A stretch of DNA of 64,000 nt from Anianibacter sp965662745 (GCA_965662745.1 CBFIJK010000002.1:1-64000), one strand, 5' to 3'. Shown: positions 17,220 through 25,881, numbered from the stretch's first letter. Program-made: numbers and translations. Notes: generated by a model not told the origin, from the sequence alone.

Positions 17220-18348
17220 TCTCTGCCCGTATCTCGTCGCCGTGTTCGTCAAGCGCCGGCGACGGGCGCGAAATCGCCATCTCGGCCTCTGAAAACCGGA
17301 ATGGCGCGCGCACGGTCGGCACTCCGTCAACTTCGCCCTGAATGCCACGTGCGACGACCTGTGGATCGGTGAACACCTCGGCAAAGTCGTTTATCGGCCC
17401 GGCGGGTACGTTCGACGCTTCGCAGGCGGCCAGAAGGTCGGCCTTGCTGCGCGCCAGCGTCGCCTCGGTCAGACGACGGGTCATCTCGGCCCGGTTGGCG
17501 ATGCGGTCGGAATTGGTGAGGAAATCGGGATGCTCTGCCATCTCGTCCAGCCCCAGCAGTGCGCAAAGCCGCCGATATTGCCCGTCATTGCCCGTCGCGA
17601 TGATGATCCAGCCATCGGCGCAATCGAAAACCTGGTAGGGCGTCAGGTTCTGGTGTGCATTGCCGATCCGTTCCGGCGCGGTGCCGGTCGTCAGATAGTT
17701 CATCCCCTGATTGGCGGTGATGGCGGTGGCCACATCCAGAAGCCCCATGTCGATATGCTGCCCGCGCCCGGTCTGATCGCGCTGGCGCAGGGCGGCGAGG
17801 ATGGCGGTGACCGAATAGAGGCCGGTGAATATGTCGGTGACCGCGACACCGACCTTTTGCGGCTGGCCTGTCGGATCTCCGGTGACCGACATGAGTCCCG
17901 ACATCCCCTGGATGATGTAGTCGTACCCGGCGCGGTGCGCGTAAGGCCCATCCTGCCCAAACCCGGTGATCGAGCAGTAGACCAGCGCCGGGTTCACCTT
18001 GGAGAGTTCAGCATAGTCGAGCCCGTATTTCGCCAGACCGCCGACCTTGAAGTTCTCGATCAGGACATCGGCACCCTTCACCAGATCGTGGACCAGCGCC
18101 TGACCCTCTTCGGTCCGGAAATCGGCCACGATCGACCGCTTGCCGCGATTGGTGGAATGAAAGTAGCTGGCAGACCTGTCGCCCGCACGTTCGACGAAGG
18201 GCGGGCCCCACTGACGCGTATCGTCGCCCGCTGGGCTTTCGACCTTGATGACATCCGCCCCGAGGTCAGCAAGCGTTTGACCGGCCCAAGGGCCGGCCAA
18301 GACGCGTGCAAGTTCGATGACCTTCAGGCCGTCAAGCGGTGTGGTCAT
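17200..18348 (-). CDS. CaiB/BaiF family CoA transferase
   Basis: A 382-residue class III CoA transferase, moving CoA between carboxylic acids. The N-terminal GLKVIELARVLAGPWAGQTL and ADVIKVESPAGDDTRQWGPP are the nucleotide-fold signature. The catalytic Asp lies in GQHIDMGLLDVATA near residue 170. The C-terminal DGVPTVRAPFRFSEAEM and SPALDEHGDEI close the domain. It overlaps the convergent LpxK-like gene by 20 bp. It starts within the stop of the upstream dsbA-like gene (ATGA), so both are probably transcribed together. The substrate is unknown. Confidence 0.92.
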   Translation of the reverse strand: MTTPLDGLKVIELARVLAGPWAGQTLADLGADVIKVESPAGDDTRQWGPPFVERAGDRSASYFHSTNRGKRSIVADFRTEEGQALVHDLVKGADVLIENFKVGGLAKYGLDYAELSKVNPALVYCSITGFGQDGPYAHRAGYDYIIQGMSGLMSVTGDPTGQPQKVGVAVTDIFTGLYSVTAILAALRQRDQTGRGQHIDMGLLDVATAITANQGMNYLTTGTAPERIGNAHQNLTPYQVFDCADGWIIIATGNDGQYRRLCALLGLDEMAEHPDFLTNSDRIANRAEMTRRLTEATLARSKADLLAACEASNVPAGPINDFAEVFTDPQVVARGIQGEVDGVPTVRAPFRFSEAEMAISRPSPALDEHGDEIRAEIKARSE

Positions 18349-19022
18349 TCTGCCTTGGCGAGTTCGGCGTCCAGAAGCTCTGCCATGTCGGCATAGCTCA
18401 TGTTCTTGTAGGTCGTGTCGCCGATCACGAAGCTTGGCGTGGCGCTGACATCGTCGGCGATCACGTTCTGCTGGTACTTGGCGATCATCAGTTCGGCCTT
18501 GTCCTGGTCGGACAGGCAGACGTCAAGTTCCTCATCCGAGAGACCAGCGGTCTTGCCGATGGTGCGTAGATTGTTCGCGATCTCTTCGGGGGATTCGGCG
18601 TCAAGCCAGTCGCGCTGCTTGGCGTAGATCTCATCCGCAATCCCGAAATAGCGCATCTCTCCGCCGCAGCGGGCGACCATGGCGGCCCACAGACCGAATT
18701 GATCGAAATAGACCTCGCGGTATTCCAGCTTCACCTTGCCGGTGTCGATGTAGTTTTCCTTGATCTGCTTGAGCGGCCCAAGGTGGAAATTGGCGCAATG
18801 GGGGCAGGTGAAGGACGCGTATTCAATCAGCGTCACGGGCGCGTCGGCATCGCCCAGCGTGAATTCCTCGATTCCGGAGGTGTCGATCGCGGCGAGTTCT
18901 TCGGGGACCTCTTCGGCATTGGCCGCAAAGGATGTCGTCTGGTCCCCAGACGCCCCGAGGAAATAATAGGCCCCACCCGCGATGGCGATCACGGCGGCGG
19001 CGATGGCGAGAAGTCGTGTCAT
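18345..19022 (-). CDS. DsbA family periplasmic thiol-disulfide protein
   Basis: A 225-residue thioredoxin-fold protein that introduces or rearranges disulfides in the periplasm. An N-terminal signal or anchor segment (LLAIAAAVIAIAGGAYYFLG, residues 3-22) is followed by the redox motif CPHC in YASFTCPHCANFH near residue 75. The helical insert and the cis-Pro region SATPSFVIGDTTYKN near residue 200 are present. The ATG at 19022 begins a good signal; the longer reading to 19103 runs into the DciA-like gene and was rejected. It lies 17 bp after that gene and overlaps the CoA transferase by 4 bp. Confidence 0.9.
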   Translation of the reverse strand: MTRLLAIAAAVIAIAGGAYYFLGASGDQTTSFAANAEEVPEELAAIDTSGIEEFTLGDADAPVTLIEYASFTCPHCANFHLGPLKQIKENYIDTGKVKLEYREVYFDQFGLWAAMVARCGGEMRYFGIADEIYAKQRDWLDAESPEEIANNLRTIGKTAGLSDEELDVCLSDQDKAELMIAKYQQNVIADDVSATPSFVIGDTTYKNMSYADMAELLDAELAKAE

Positions 19023-19038
19023 TGGCTCTGCCTCTGGT

Positions 19039-19557
19039 TCAGGATTTCTTTCGAGATAGGACGTTTCGCCCCAAGGCTTCAAGCGCTGCACGCAATCCGT
19101 CATCGGTGACGGGGGCTGCAGCGTCGCGTGCTAATTTCTCGGTTTCGGGATCCGGCGCGCGGTCTTGCGGTTTCGGCGCCGGGGTGAATACGGCCTGCCC
19201 GTCGGCAAAGCCGGTGGGTGCGGTCTGGGTGATCCGAAGGCGCGAGATGGCGTTGTAGCCGTAACAGGCATTCACACGCTCTCGGATGCGTTCCTTCTGC
19301 ATTTCGATCATCGGGGCATCGGCGCCGCGCACCAGCACGGTCAGTGTGGCGCCGAACCCGCCTTGCGCATAGCCGATCTTTACCGGCAGGGCCATGCGGG
19401 CGACCTCGTCCCCCACCACCTCTGCCCAATGGGTCAGAAGGCGCGAGACGGCAAAGCCGCGCTGTTCACCCGCCTGGCGAATGCGGGTCTGCATTAGGCC
19501 CGAAGCCCGCTCGAACCCGCGTTTCCGTCGCCCGCGCTGATCTGCCCGTAAGGTCAT
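19039..19557 (-). CDS. DUF721 (DciA-like) protein
   Basis: A 172-residue protein of the DUF721/DciA family. DciA helps load the replicative helicase in many bacteria that lack DnaC. The N-terminal half holds the conserved segment with HWAEVVGDEVARMALPVKI, then strand-forming GATLTVLVRGADAPMIEMQKERI. The C-terminal tail is long, charged and probably disordered. The helicase role is inferred from the family. It is divergent from mutY, 86 bp away. Confidence 0.82.
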   Translation of the reverse strand: MTLRADQRGRRKRGFERASGLMQTRIRQAGEQRGFAVSRLLTHWAEVVGDEVARMALPVKIGYAQGGFGATLTVLVRGADAPMIEMQKERIRERVNACYGYNAISRLRITQTAPTGFADGQAVFTPAPKPQDRAPDPETEKLARDAAAPVTDDGLRAALEALGRNVLSRKKS

Positions 19558-19642
19558 CTCTGGCCCCTGCTGCGTTGAGCCGTATGTTACAGCAAATCGG
19601 CGGGGCACCGCCAACGGAAAGCCGGGAACGGGAGCATAAAGA

Positions 19643-20701
19643 TTGCGTGACGAGGGTTTGAGCACCGAGCTGCTGGACTGGTACGATACCCACGCGCGCG
19701 CGATGCCGTGGCGTGTGCCCCCCATCGATCGCAAGGCGGGTGTGCGCCCCGATCCCTACCGCGTCTGGCTGTCCGAGGTGATGCTGCAGCAAACCACCGT
19801 CGCTGCCGTGCGCGCCTATTTCCATCGCTTCACGGAACGCTGGCCCACTGTCGCCGCGCTGGCGGCGGCCGAGGATGGCGACGTGATGGGCGAATGGGCG
19901 GGGCTTGGGTACTATGCCCGGGCGCGCAACCTTCTGAAATGCGCGCGTGTGGTGGCCGATCAGCATGGCGGCGCCTTCCCCCAGACCCGCGCTGCGTTGA
20001 TGGAGCTTCCGGGCATTGGCCCCTACACCGCATCGGCGATTTCCGCGATTGCATTCGACGAGGCGTCTACCGTGGTCGATGGCAATGTCGAACGTGTCAT
20101 GGCGCGGCTCTATGACATCCACACGCCGCTGCCCCCCGCCAAGCCGGAACTGACGGCGAAGGCCGACGCGCTGACGCCGCAGGACCGTCCCGGCGACTAC
20201 GCGCAGGCAGTGATGGATCTGGGCGCGACGATCTGCACGCCGAAATCCCCCGCCTGCGGTATCTGCCCCTGGCAAGCGCCCTGCGCTGCGCGGCAGGCCG
20301 GAACCCAGCGCGAGCTCCCGAAGAAAGAGCCGAAAAAGCCAAAGCCCGTGCGCCTTGGCATCGCCTATATCGGGCGGCGCGCGGATGGGGCGTGGCTGCT
20401 GGAGCGGCGCCCTGACAAGGGGCTTCTGGGCGGTATGCTCGGCTGGCCGTCGAGCGACTGGACCGATGCACCGGTCCCCGCGCCCCCGATTGAGGCCGAT
20501 TGGCAGGATCTTGGCGGCGAAGTGCGGCATACCTTTACGCATTTCCACCTGCGCCTTGCCGTTCAAATCGCCCATTTGCCGATGGACGCTGCCCCCGATT
20601 GCGGCCAGTTCATCGCGCCAGAGAATTTCCGTCCCTCGGACCTGCCAACGTTGATGCGCAAGGCTTTCGATCTGGCCCATGCGACGCTGAGCCCTGTTTG
20701 A
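19643..20701 (+). CDS. mutY: A/G-specific adenine glycosylase
   Basis: MutY removes adenine mispaired with 8-oxoguanine in base excision repair. The 352-residue product shows VMLQQTTVAAVRAYFHRF near residue 45, the helix-hairpin-helix LPGIGPYTASAI near residue 119, and the iron-sulfur cluster cysteines in CTPKSPACGICPWQAPC near residues 198-214. A Nudix-like C-terminal domain follows (LERRPDKGLLGGMLGWPSS; HTFTHFHLRL). The start is TTG at 19643, as no ATG lies upstream in frame. Confidence 0.93.
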   Translation: MRDEGLSTELLDWYDTHARAMPWRVPPIDRKAGVRPDPYRVWLSEVMLQQTTVAAVRAYFHRFTERWPTVAALAAAEDGDVMGEWAGLGYYARARNLLKCARVVADQHGGAFPQTRAALMELPGIGPYTASAISAIAFDEASTVVDGNVERVMARLYDIHTPLPPAKPELTAKADALTPQDRPGDYAQAVMDLGATICTPKSPACGICPWQAPCAARQAGTQRELPKKEPKKPKPVRLGIAYIGRRADGAWLLERRPDKGLLGGMLGWPSSDWTDAPVPAPPIEADWQDLGGEVRHTFTHFHLRLAVQIAHLPMDAAPDCGQFIAPENFRPSDLPTLMRKAFDLAHATLSPV

Positions 20702-20756
20702 GTCTGCGCAAAACGGGCGTATCATTGCCCTGAGGTACAAAGCAGGAGCAGGCCGG

Positions 20757-21890
20757 ATGATACCCGCCGAACAGGTCGCGCGCCTTCAGCGCGCCTTACC
20801 CTTCTGGATGTCGCTTGCGCTGATCCCGCTGGCGCTGATCGGGGCGTTTGTCGGGGGCTGGACCGTGCTGCTGCTGCCGCTATCGACATGGTGGCTGTTC
20901 TCGATCCTCGACCAGATTACCGGCACCTATGAGGAAAATGCCGACCCCGAGACCGGCGAGGATGACCTTTACTGGTACAAGCTGATCACGCTGATCTGGG
21001 CGCCGGTGCAATTCCTGACGCTGTTCTTCCTGATCTGGTACGTCCCGCAGGCCACGCATTTGTCGCTTCTGGAAAAACTCGTGCTCTTCTTCGGCATGGG
21101 CGTGATTTCCGGCACAGTGGGGATCGTCTATTCACATGAGTTGCTCCATCAATCGAACCGGCTGGAACGTTGGCTGGGCGATCTCCTTCTCGGGATGGTG
21201 ATGTACGGGCATTTCCGGTCGGAACATCTGCTCGTGCATCACCGCTACGTCGGCACGCCGCGCGATCCGGTGTCCGCACGCTACAACGAGAATTTCCACC
21301 GCTTTTTCGCGCGGGTTCTTGTGCAATGCTTCCGCTCTGCCTTTCGGGCCGAGGCGGATCGCCTGGCGCGCAAGGACAAGCCGTGGTGGGACGCCGCGAA
21401 CCCGTTCTGGCGCTATTGGGCGCTTCAGGCCGGGTTCATGGCGCTGGCGCTGATCCTTGGCGGCTGGGCGGGGCTTGGTCTGTTCCTGTTCCAGGCGTTC
21501 TGGGCGGTCTGGCAGCTTGAGCTGACGAATTACATCGAACACTATGGCCTGACGCGAAAGCATCTGGGTGACGGCAAATACGAACACGTCAAGCCGCACC
21601 ATAGCTGGAATGCGGCGCATAAGGCGACGAACTGGCTGCTCATCAACCTTCAGCGCCATTCCGATCACCACTACAAGCCGGATCGTCGCTTTCCGCTTTT
21701 GCAGAACTACACCGAGGCCGAAGCGCCGCAACTGCCCTTCGGCTACCCTGTCATGACCATCGCGGCGCTTGTTCCGCCGGTCTGGCGGCGCATGATGAAC
21801 CCACGCGTGCGTAAGTGGCGGGCGATGTATTATCCCGAGATCACAGACTGGAAACCCTACAGCCGCGCCGCCACGCCGATGCCGCGTTAG
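20757..21890 (+). CDS. alkB: Alkane 1-monooxygenase (AlkB-type membrane hydroxylase)
   Basis: An integral-membrane di-iron hydroxylase of 377 residues that would oxidise terminal carbons of alkanes or fatty chains. All the histidine boxes are present: HELLHQ near residue 124, HLLVHHRYVGTP near residue 157, and LQRHSDHHYKPDRR near residue 298; NYIEHYGL also matches. Five to six hydrophobic segments surround them. A ribosome site (AGGAGCAGG) precedes the ATG. No rubredoxin gene is adjacent, so the electron donors must be encoded elsewhere. It overlaps the convergent reductase gene by 4 bp. Confidence 0.9.
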   Translation: MIPAEQVARLQRALPFWMSLALIPLALIGAFVGGWTVLLLPLSTWWLFSILDQITGTYEENADPETGEDDLYWYKLITLIWAPVQFLTLFFLIWYVPQATHLSLLEKLVLFFGMGVISGTVGIVYSHELLHQSNRLERWLGDLLLGMVMYGHFRSEHLLVHHRYVGTPRDPVSARYNENFHRFFARVLVQCFRSAFRAEADRLARKDKPWWDAANPFWRYWALQAGFMALALILGGWAGLGLFLFQAFWAVWQLELTNYIEHYGLTRKHLGDGKYEHVKPHHSWNAAHKATNWLLINLQRHSDHHYKPDRRFPLLQNYTEAEAPQLPFGYPVMTIAALVPPVWRRMMNPRVRKWRAMYYPEITDWKPYSRAATPMPR

Positions 21891-22909
21891 GGGTCATCCC
21901 CGACGCGGACCAGTTGTTTGCCGAAATTCCCGCCTTCAAGCATCTTGAGGAACGCCTCGGGTGCGTTTTCCAGGCCGTCGGCCACCGTTTCGCGGTAGGA
22001 AATCTTGCCCTCCGCGACCATTGGGCCGACCTCTTTGTGAAACGCGCCAAGGCGGTCGTAGCGATCGAAAATCAGGAAGCCCTCGATCCGCAGGCGCTTT
22101 GTCAGGGACTCGCGCCAGACGACGGGCAGCGGCGGTGCGCTGTCCAGGTTCTTGCCGTTATACCACGCAACCATGCCGCAGATTGCGATGCGCCCGAACT
22201 GGGCCATGTTGCCGACGACCGCCGACAATGTCGTGCCGCCGACATTCTCGAAATAGCGGTCGATCCCGTCCGGCGCGGCCTTGGTCATCTGATCGCGAAG
22301 GTCATCGGCGCGGTGATCGAGGCAGATCTCAAACCCCAGCGTATCGACCGCATAGGCGCATTTCTCGGCGCCGCCCGCCACGCCGATGACGCGCGCACCC
22401 TTTTCGCGGGCGATCTGCCCGGCAAGGCTGCCGACTGCCCCGGTGGCGGCGGAAATCACGACGGTCTGGCCGGGTTGTACCTCAAGCACGTCATTTACGC
22501 CGACAAAGGCCGTCAGCCCCGGCATCCCCAGAACGCCAAGGAAGGCCTGTAGCGGCACGTCGAGGTCCTTGGGCAGCCTCTGCAAGTCGGACCCATCACT
22601 TATTCCGTGGCTCGTCCAGCCAATGCGGGCCAGCACCAGATCACCCTTTGCATAGCCCTCGAGGTTCGATTCCATCACTTCTGCCACGACCTCGCCGGTC
22701 ATCACCTCGCCCAGCGCGACGGGATCGGCATAAGACGCCGCATCGTTCATCCGCCCGCGCATGTAAGGATCGAGCGACAGCCAGATCGTGCGCAGCGACA
22801 CCTCTCCGGCGCCGGGCGCGGGAAGGTCGGATTCGGCAAGGCGGAAATTGTCTTGGGTGGGTTCGCCCTTGGGGCGGCTTTCAAGCAGGATACTGCGCGC
22901 AGTGGTCAT
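21887..22909 (-). CDS. Zinc-free NADP-dependent oxidoreductase (MDR family)
   Basis: A 340-residue medium-chain reductase of the leukotriene B4 dehydrogenase/curcumin reductase type, which usually reduces alkenal or enone double bonds with NADPH. PYMRGRMNDAASYADPVALG near residues 48-67 and the Rossmann motif AATGAVGSLAGQIAREKGA near residue 155 are typical. There are no zinc-binding cysteines. The C-terminal RIEGFLIFDRYDR also fits. Being convergent with alkB may be chance. Confidence 0.92.
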   Translation of the reverse strand: MTTARSILLESRPKGEPTQDNFRLAESDLPAPGAGEVSLRTIWLSLDPYMRGRMNDAASYADPVALGEVMTGEVVAEVMESNLEGYAKGDLVLARIGWTSHGISDGSDLQRLPKDLDVPLQAFLGVLGMPGLTAFVGVNDVLEVQPGQTVVISAATGAVGSLAGQIAREKGARVIGVAGGAEKCAYAVDTLGFEICLDHRADDLRDQMTKAAPDGIDRYFENVGGTTLSAVVGNMAQFGRIAICGMVAWYNGKNLDSAPPLPVVWRESLTKRLRIEGFLIFDRYDRLGAFHKEVGPMVAEGKISYRETVADGLENAPEAFLKMLEGGNFGKQLVRVGDDP

Positions 22910-22960
22910 GGATATCTCCTTTCGGGGGATGCCGGGATACTAGACCGCGCACCGCACAAG

Positions 22961-22990
22961 AAAAGGCCCCGCCGGACGGTCCGGCGGGGC
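22961..22990 (-). terminator. Rho-independent terminator downstream of ccrM
   Basis: On the minus strand an 11-bp perfect stem (TCCGGCGGGGC with GCCCCGCCGGA, 22966-22990, 3-nt loop) is followed by CCTTTTCTTG. It lies about 78 bp past the ccrM stop and ends that transcript before the divergently placed reductase gene. Confidence 0.78.
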
Positions 22991-23067
22991 AAGGTGAGTG
23001 CCAAGGGTCCTTATTCAGGCCACAGGCACCGGCGGTATTCTTTGAATTGTGGAAAGATTGGGTCGCC

Positions 23068-24165
23068 TCAGCGCATTTCCGACCGGATTTGCTGGCGCAA
23101 AAGGTCGATGGGCACTGTCTTGCCTTCGCGCCGAAAGCACCAATAGGTCCAGCCGTTGCAGCTTGGCGCGCCTTCAAGGGCGGCGCCGACCTGATGGATC
23201 GACCCCTTTACCGCGTCCGAGATCAGCGTGCCGTCGGCGCGCACCTTGGCGGTCTTGCCGTTGATCGAGGTCAGCACCTCTCCGGGGCGCAGCATCCCGC
23301 GTTCGACAAGCTGGCCGAAGGGCACTCGCGGTTCGGCGCGCTTTGAGGTCGTGACTTCCAACGCGGCGCGATCGAACTTGCGGATATCGGCGATGCGCTT
23401 GGTAGCGACCTCGATATAGCCCTCGTCGCGCTCGATCCCGATATAGTTGCGGCCAAGCATCTTGGCGACGGCGCCCGTCGTGCCGGACCCGAAGAACGGG
23501 TCGAGCACCACGTCGCCGGGATTGGTGGAGCCGACAAGAATACGGTGCAGCAATGCCTGCGGCTTCTGCGTCGGGTGCGCCTTGTCGCCCTTGGCGTCCT
23601 TGATCCGTTCATGCCCCGTGCAGATCGGCATCGTCCAGTCCGACCGCATCTGAACGCCGTCGTTCAGCTCTTTCAGCGCTTCATAATTGAAGGTGTATTT
23701 CGCGCCCTCGTCGCGGCTGGCCCAGATCATCGTCTCATGGGCGTTGGTCAGCCGTTTACCGCGGAAGTTCGGCATCGGGTTGGTCTTGCGCCAGACGACA
23801 TCGTTCAGGATCCAGTAGCCTTGCGTCTGCAATGCCGCGCCGACGCGGAAGATGTTGTGATAGCTGCCAATCACCCAGATCGCGCCATTCGGCTTGAGGA
23901 TGCGGCGCGCAGCAGTCAGCCAGTCCTTGGTAAAGCGGTCGTAGGTCTCAAAGCTGGCGAACCTGTCCCACTCGTCGTCGACGGCATCCACCTTGGAATT
24001 GTCAGGCCGGTGCAGATCGGCCTTGAGTTGCAGGTTATAGGGTGGATCGGCAAAGATCAGGTCGACAGAGGCTTCGGGAAGCCCGTTCATCACCTCGATG
24101 CAATCACCACGTAGGATCTCATTCAGTGGCAGCTCTGTGGCTGCCCCGGTCTTCAACGTCATCAT
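23068..24165 (-). CDS. ccrM: Cell-cycle regulated adenine DNA methyltransferase CcrM (GANTC)
   Basis: It methylates the adenine of GANTC late in the alphaproteobacterial cell cycle. The 365-residue product has the beta-class order of motifs: catalytic ADPPYNLQL near residue 40, then the target-recognition region, then the SAM-binding FFGSGTTGAVAKMLGRNYIG near residue 220. The C-terminal extension with GMLRPGEVLTSINGK and APSCNGWTYWCF is the RAMA-like DNA-binding part specific to CcrM. GTG at 24168 is in frame, but the first ATG (24165) has GAGG just upstream. It follows rnhB on the same strand, as in Caulobacter. Confidence 0.95.
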   Translation of the reverse strand: MMTLKTGAATELPLNEILRGDCIEVMNGLPEASVDLIFADPPYNLQLKADLHRPDNSKVDAVDDEWDRFASFETYDRFTKDWLTAARRILKPNGAIWVIGSYHNIFRVGAALQTQGYWILNDVVWRKTNPMPNFRGKRLTNAHETMIWASRDEGAKYTFNYEALKELNDGVQMRSDWTMPICTGHERIKDAKGDKAHPTQKPQALLHRILVGSTNPGDVVLDPFFGSGTTGAVAKMLGRNYIGIERDEGYIEVATKRIADIRKFDRAALEVTTSKRAEPRVPFGQLVERGMLRPGEVLTSINGKTAKVRADGTLISDAVKGSIHQVGAALEGAPSCNGWTYWCFRREGKTVPIDLLRQQIRSEMR

Positions 24166-24213
24166 CACTGCCTCTGTCCCAGCGCCATTTTTTCGGCACT
24201 TCTTTTGTCAGCA

Positions 24214-24242
24214 AAGATGAGTCAAAGGTGATTCGCGGTCAA
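24214..24242 (-). promoter_or_regulatory. Putative ccrM promoter with GANTC methylation sites
   Basis: On the minus strand TTGACC (24242-24237) and CATCTT (24219-24214) are 17 bp apart, like -35 and -10 boxes. Two GANTC sites fall in this element (24230-24234 and 24219-24223), and a third lies just upstream at 24252-24256, across the rnhB stop. Three sites in 38 bp is far above chance. In Caulobacter, GANTC sites in the ccrM promoter and leader tie its transcription to methylation state. The promoter boxes are inferred; the sites are seen directly. Confidence 0.55.
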
Positions 24243-24254
24243 TTTCTTTTTGAA

Positions 24255-24890
24255 TCAGTCCTTTAGAGAATGTTCTTGATACAAGATATTGTGGACCGGT
24301 TTGAAAGATTGCCTATGGTGAGGGGTCACCCCTAAAGCGCCTATTGCAGCGATATGCGCTTTGGTGGGGTAGCCCATATTTTTGCCCCAATCGTACCCGG
24401 GGTGCTGTTGCGCCAAATCCACCATGATCCGGTCACGCGTGACCTTGGCGATGATAGACGCGGCAGCGATGGACAGGCTGCGCGCATCGCCCTTCACCAG
24501 CGCTTCGGCCTTTGCGGGCAGATCGGGCGGCAGTCGGTTGCCGTCGATCAGGCAAAAGTCGGGCGCCTGGGGCAGTGCCGCGAGCGCACGCGTCATGGCG
24601 AGCATCGCGGCGTGAAGGATGTTGATCTCGTCGATCTCTGCCGGGGTGGCGATCCCGATCCCGACCTTGGCGCGGGTCTGCAGTGCGTCGAACAGCGCCT
24701 CGCGGCGCGCAAGGCTGAGTTTCTTTGAATCGTTCAGACCGCCCGGGATATCGTCTGGGTCAAGGATCACCGCGCCCGCCACGACCGGTCCGGCGAGCGG
24801 GCCGCGCCCGGCCTCGTCGACACCTGCAATATGCTTGATGCCGGTTTGCAGGAGGGCGGTCTCGGCGGAAAAATCTGGGGTCTGGGCCAT
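24255..24890 (-). CDS. rnhB: Ribonuclease HII
   Basis: It cleaves RNA in RNA-DNA hybrids, including single misincorporated ribonucleotides. The catalytic DEAGRGPLAGPVVAGAVIL opens the domain near residue 25; DGNRLP and the conserved DARSLSIAAASIIAKVTRDRIM follow; HPGYDWGKNMGYPTKAH is the C-terminal signature. The ATG at 24890 gives 211 residues, the normal size; a longer reading to 24995 adds 35 residues with no family sequence. It is upstream of ccrM, the conserved order in alphaproteobacteria. Confidence 0.95.
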   Translation of the reverse strand: MAQTPDFSAETALLQTGIKHIAGVDEAGRGPLAGPVVAGAVILDPDDIPGGLNDSKKLSLARREALFDALQTRAKVGIGIATPAEIDEINILHAAMLAMTRALAALPQAPDFCLIDGNRLPPDLPAKAEALVKGDARSLSIAAASIIAKVTRDRIMVDLAQQHPGYDWGKNMGYPTKAHIAAIGALGVTPHHRQSFKPVHNILYQEHSLKD

Positions 24891-25025
24891 GGCACCCGGA
24901 TTGGACCGATCGAGCGCCGCGATCAAGTCGCGAAATGGGGCAGGCCGTGCCTGTGGGGATTGGACGGCCTGCCCCTTGGTTGTCACGCGCGGCACGGGGT
25001 CACACGGGACTGCTCGATCTGTTGT

Positions 25026-25463
25026 TTATCCGAACTGGTAACCGTTCCGGCGCAGGCAGCGCGCGAGGAAACCGCGCGGGCCGTTATGGACTTTGACCAT
25101 GCACTGGTTCGGCAGGGCGCGAACGCGGTAGCCCGAGTGACGCAGGCAGGGCGCTGCGACATAGCGGTTGCGGCCATGGCCGCGCACACAGCGGCGCGGC
25201 AGAACCGCCTGGCGATGTGCGCGTTGCTGTGGTCGGTGAACGCGCTGGGGCGGGGCCTGACGCGTGACGACATGGCCGCGGTTTTGCGCCTGCGCCTGTT
25301 GGTTCAGGATCGCGCCAAGGGCGACAACACCAGCAGCGCCTAGAAGGAAGCGATGAAGGTTGTCATTGGCCTGTGCAGGCGTCGGCGCGAGGGTTGCAAG
25401 GCCAAGGGCGATGGTGACAGCGCCAGTGGCGGCGAGCTTGGGAAGGCTAGTGAACTTGAACAT
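25026..25463 (-). CDS. Exported basic Cys/Arg-rich hypothetical protein
   Basis: A 145-residue protein that I do not recognise by function. Residues 1-32 form a signal peptide (ending PTPAQA). A short hydrophobic stretch, FLLGAAGVVALGAIL, follows. A very basic Gln/Arg/His-rich linker (residues 60-95) leads to a C-terminal part with four Cys (RRCVRGH, APCLRH, NQCMV, ARCLRRNGY). The spacing suggests disulfides or a small fold. AGGAG lies seven bases before the ATG. It is divergent from the small secreted protein/regulator pair. Confidence 0.75.
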   Translation of the reverse strand: MFKFTSLPKLAATGAVTIALGLATLAPTPAQANDNLHRFLLGAAGVVALGAILNQQAQAQNRGHVVTRQAPPQRVHRPQQRAHRQAVLPRRCVRGHGRNRYVAAPCLRHSGYRVRALPNQCMVKVHNGPRGFLARCLRRNGYQFG

Positions 25464-25559
25464 GGGGCAGCTCCTTTACATCTGCGATGAGGCGAACTGG
25501 GCGTGTTCGCGATGAGATGACGGTGGGGCGACCCCGAAAGTTAGGCAATAACGGCCGGG

Positions 25560-25574
25560 TGTTATCCGATAACA
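25560..25574. promoter_or_regulatory. Perfect palindrome, possible operator
   Basis: TGTTATCCGATAACA is a perfect 7-1-7 palindrome in the 169-bp divergent region between 25463 and 25633. It is flanked by CAATAAC (25546-25552) and its inverse GTTATTG (25593-25599), giving repeated GTTAT half-sites. A binding site for the winged-helix regulator encoded downstream is a plausible inference. Confidence 0.5.
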
Positions 25575-25632
25575 GGCGCTGAAAGCCCTGTTGTTATTGA
25601 ATATCTGCGGAACCCGGCGCAATTTGGCAGAC

Positions 25633-25881
25633 ATGAAACACACAGTCCTCATCACCGCCGCCATTGCGGCTTTCGCGCTTGCCTCGCCGGCCAGTGCCGC
25701 CTGTTTCGTCCAGTACAAGGCGAAGAAGGACAATCCCCTGCGGCTCGACTTCGGCGAAATGCAGGTGGGTGTTTCCGATTGCTCTCGTCAGGGGGTGGCG
25801 GACTCCGTCGCGGCGGCTTTGGCTGCGCGCGGCTGGACCTTGCTCACCATCGTGTCCGTCCGAGAGGACGCAGGCGGTTGA
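25633..25881 (+). CDS. Small secreted hypothetical protein
   Basis: An 82-residue protein with a clear signal peptide (MKHTVLITAAIAAFALASPA, cleaved after ASA). The mature part has about 60 residues, begins ACFVQYKAKKDNPLRLDFGE and carries two Cys (ACF and SDCS), which could form one disulfide. The ATG at 25633 was preferred to 25591, which would mask the signal. Its stop overlaps the TTG start of the membrane-tethered regulator (TTGA), so the two are translationally coupled. I do not know its function; a periplasmic partner of that regulator is possible. Confidence 0.75.
   Translation: MKHTVLITAAIAAFALASPASAACFVQYKAKKDNPLRLDFGEMQVGVSDCSRQGVADSVAAALAARGWTLLTIVSVREDAGG

Noticed and set aside
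23011..23070. Possible read-through extension of ccrM (18 codons after the TGA)
   Set aside because: The product already ends as CcrM proteins do, and the extra codons show no conserved sequence I can recall.
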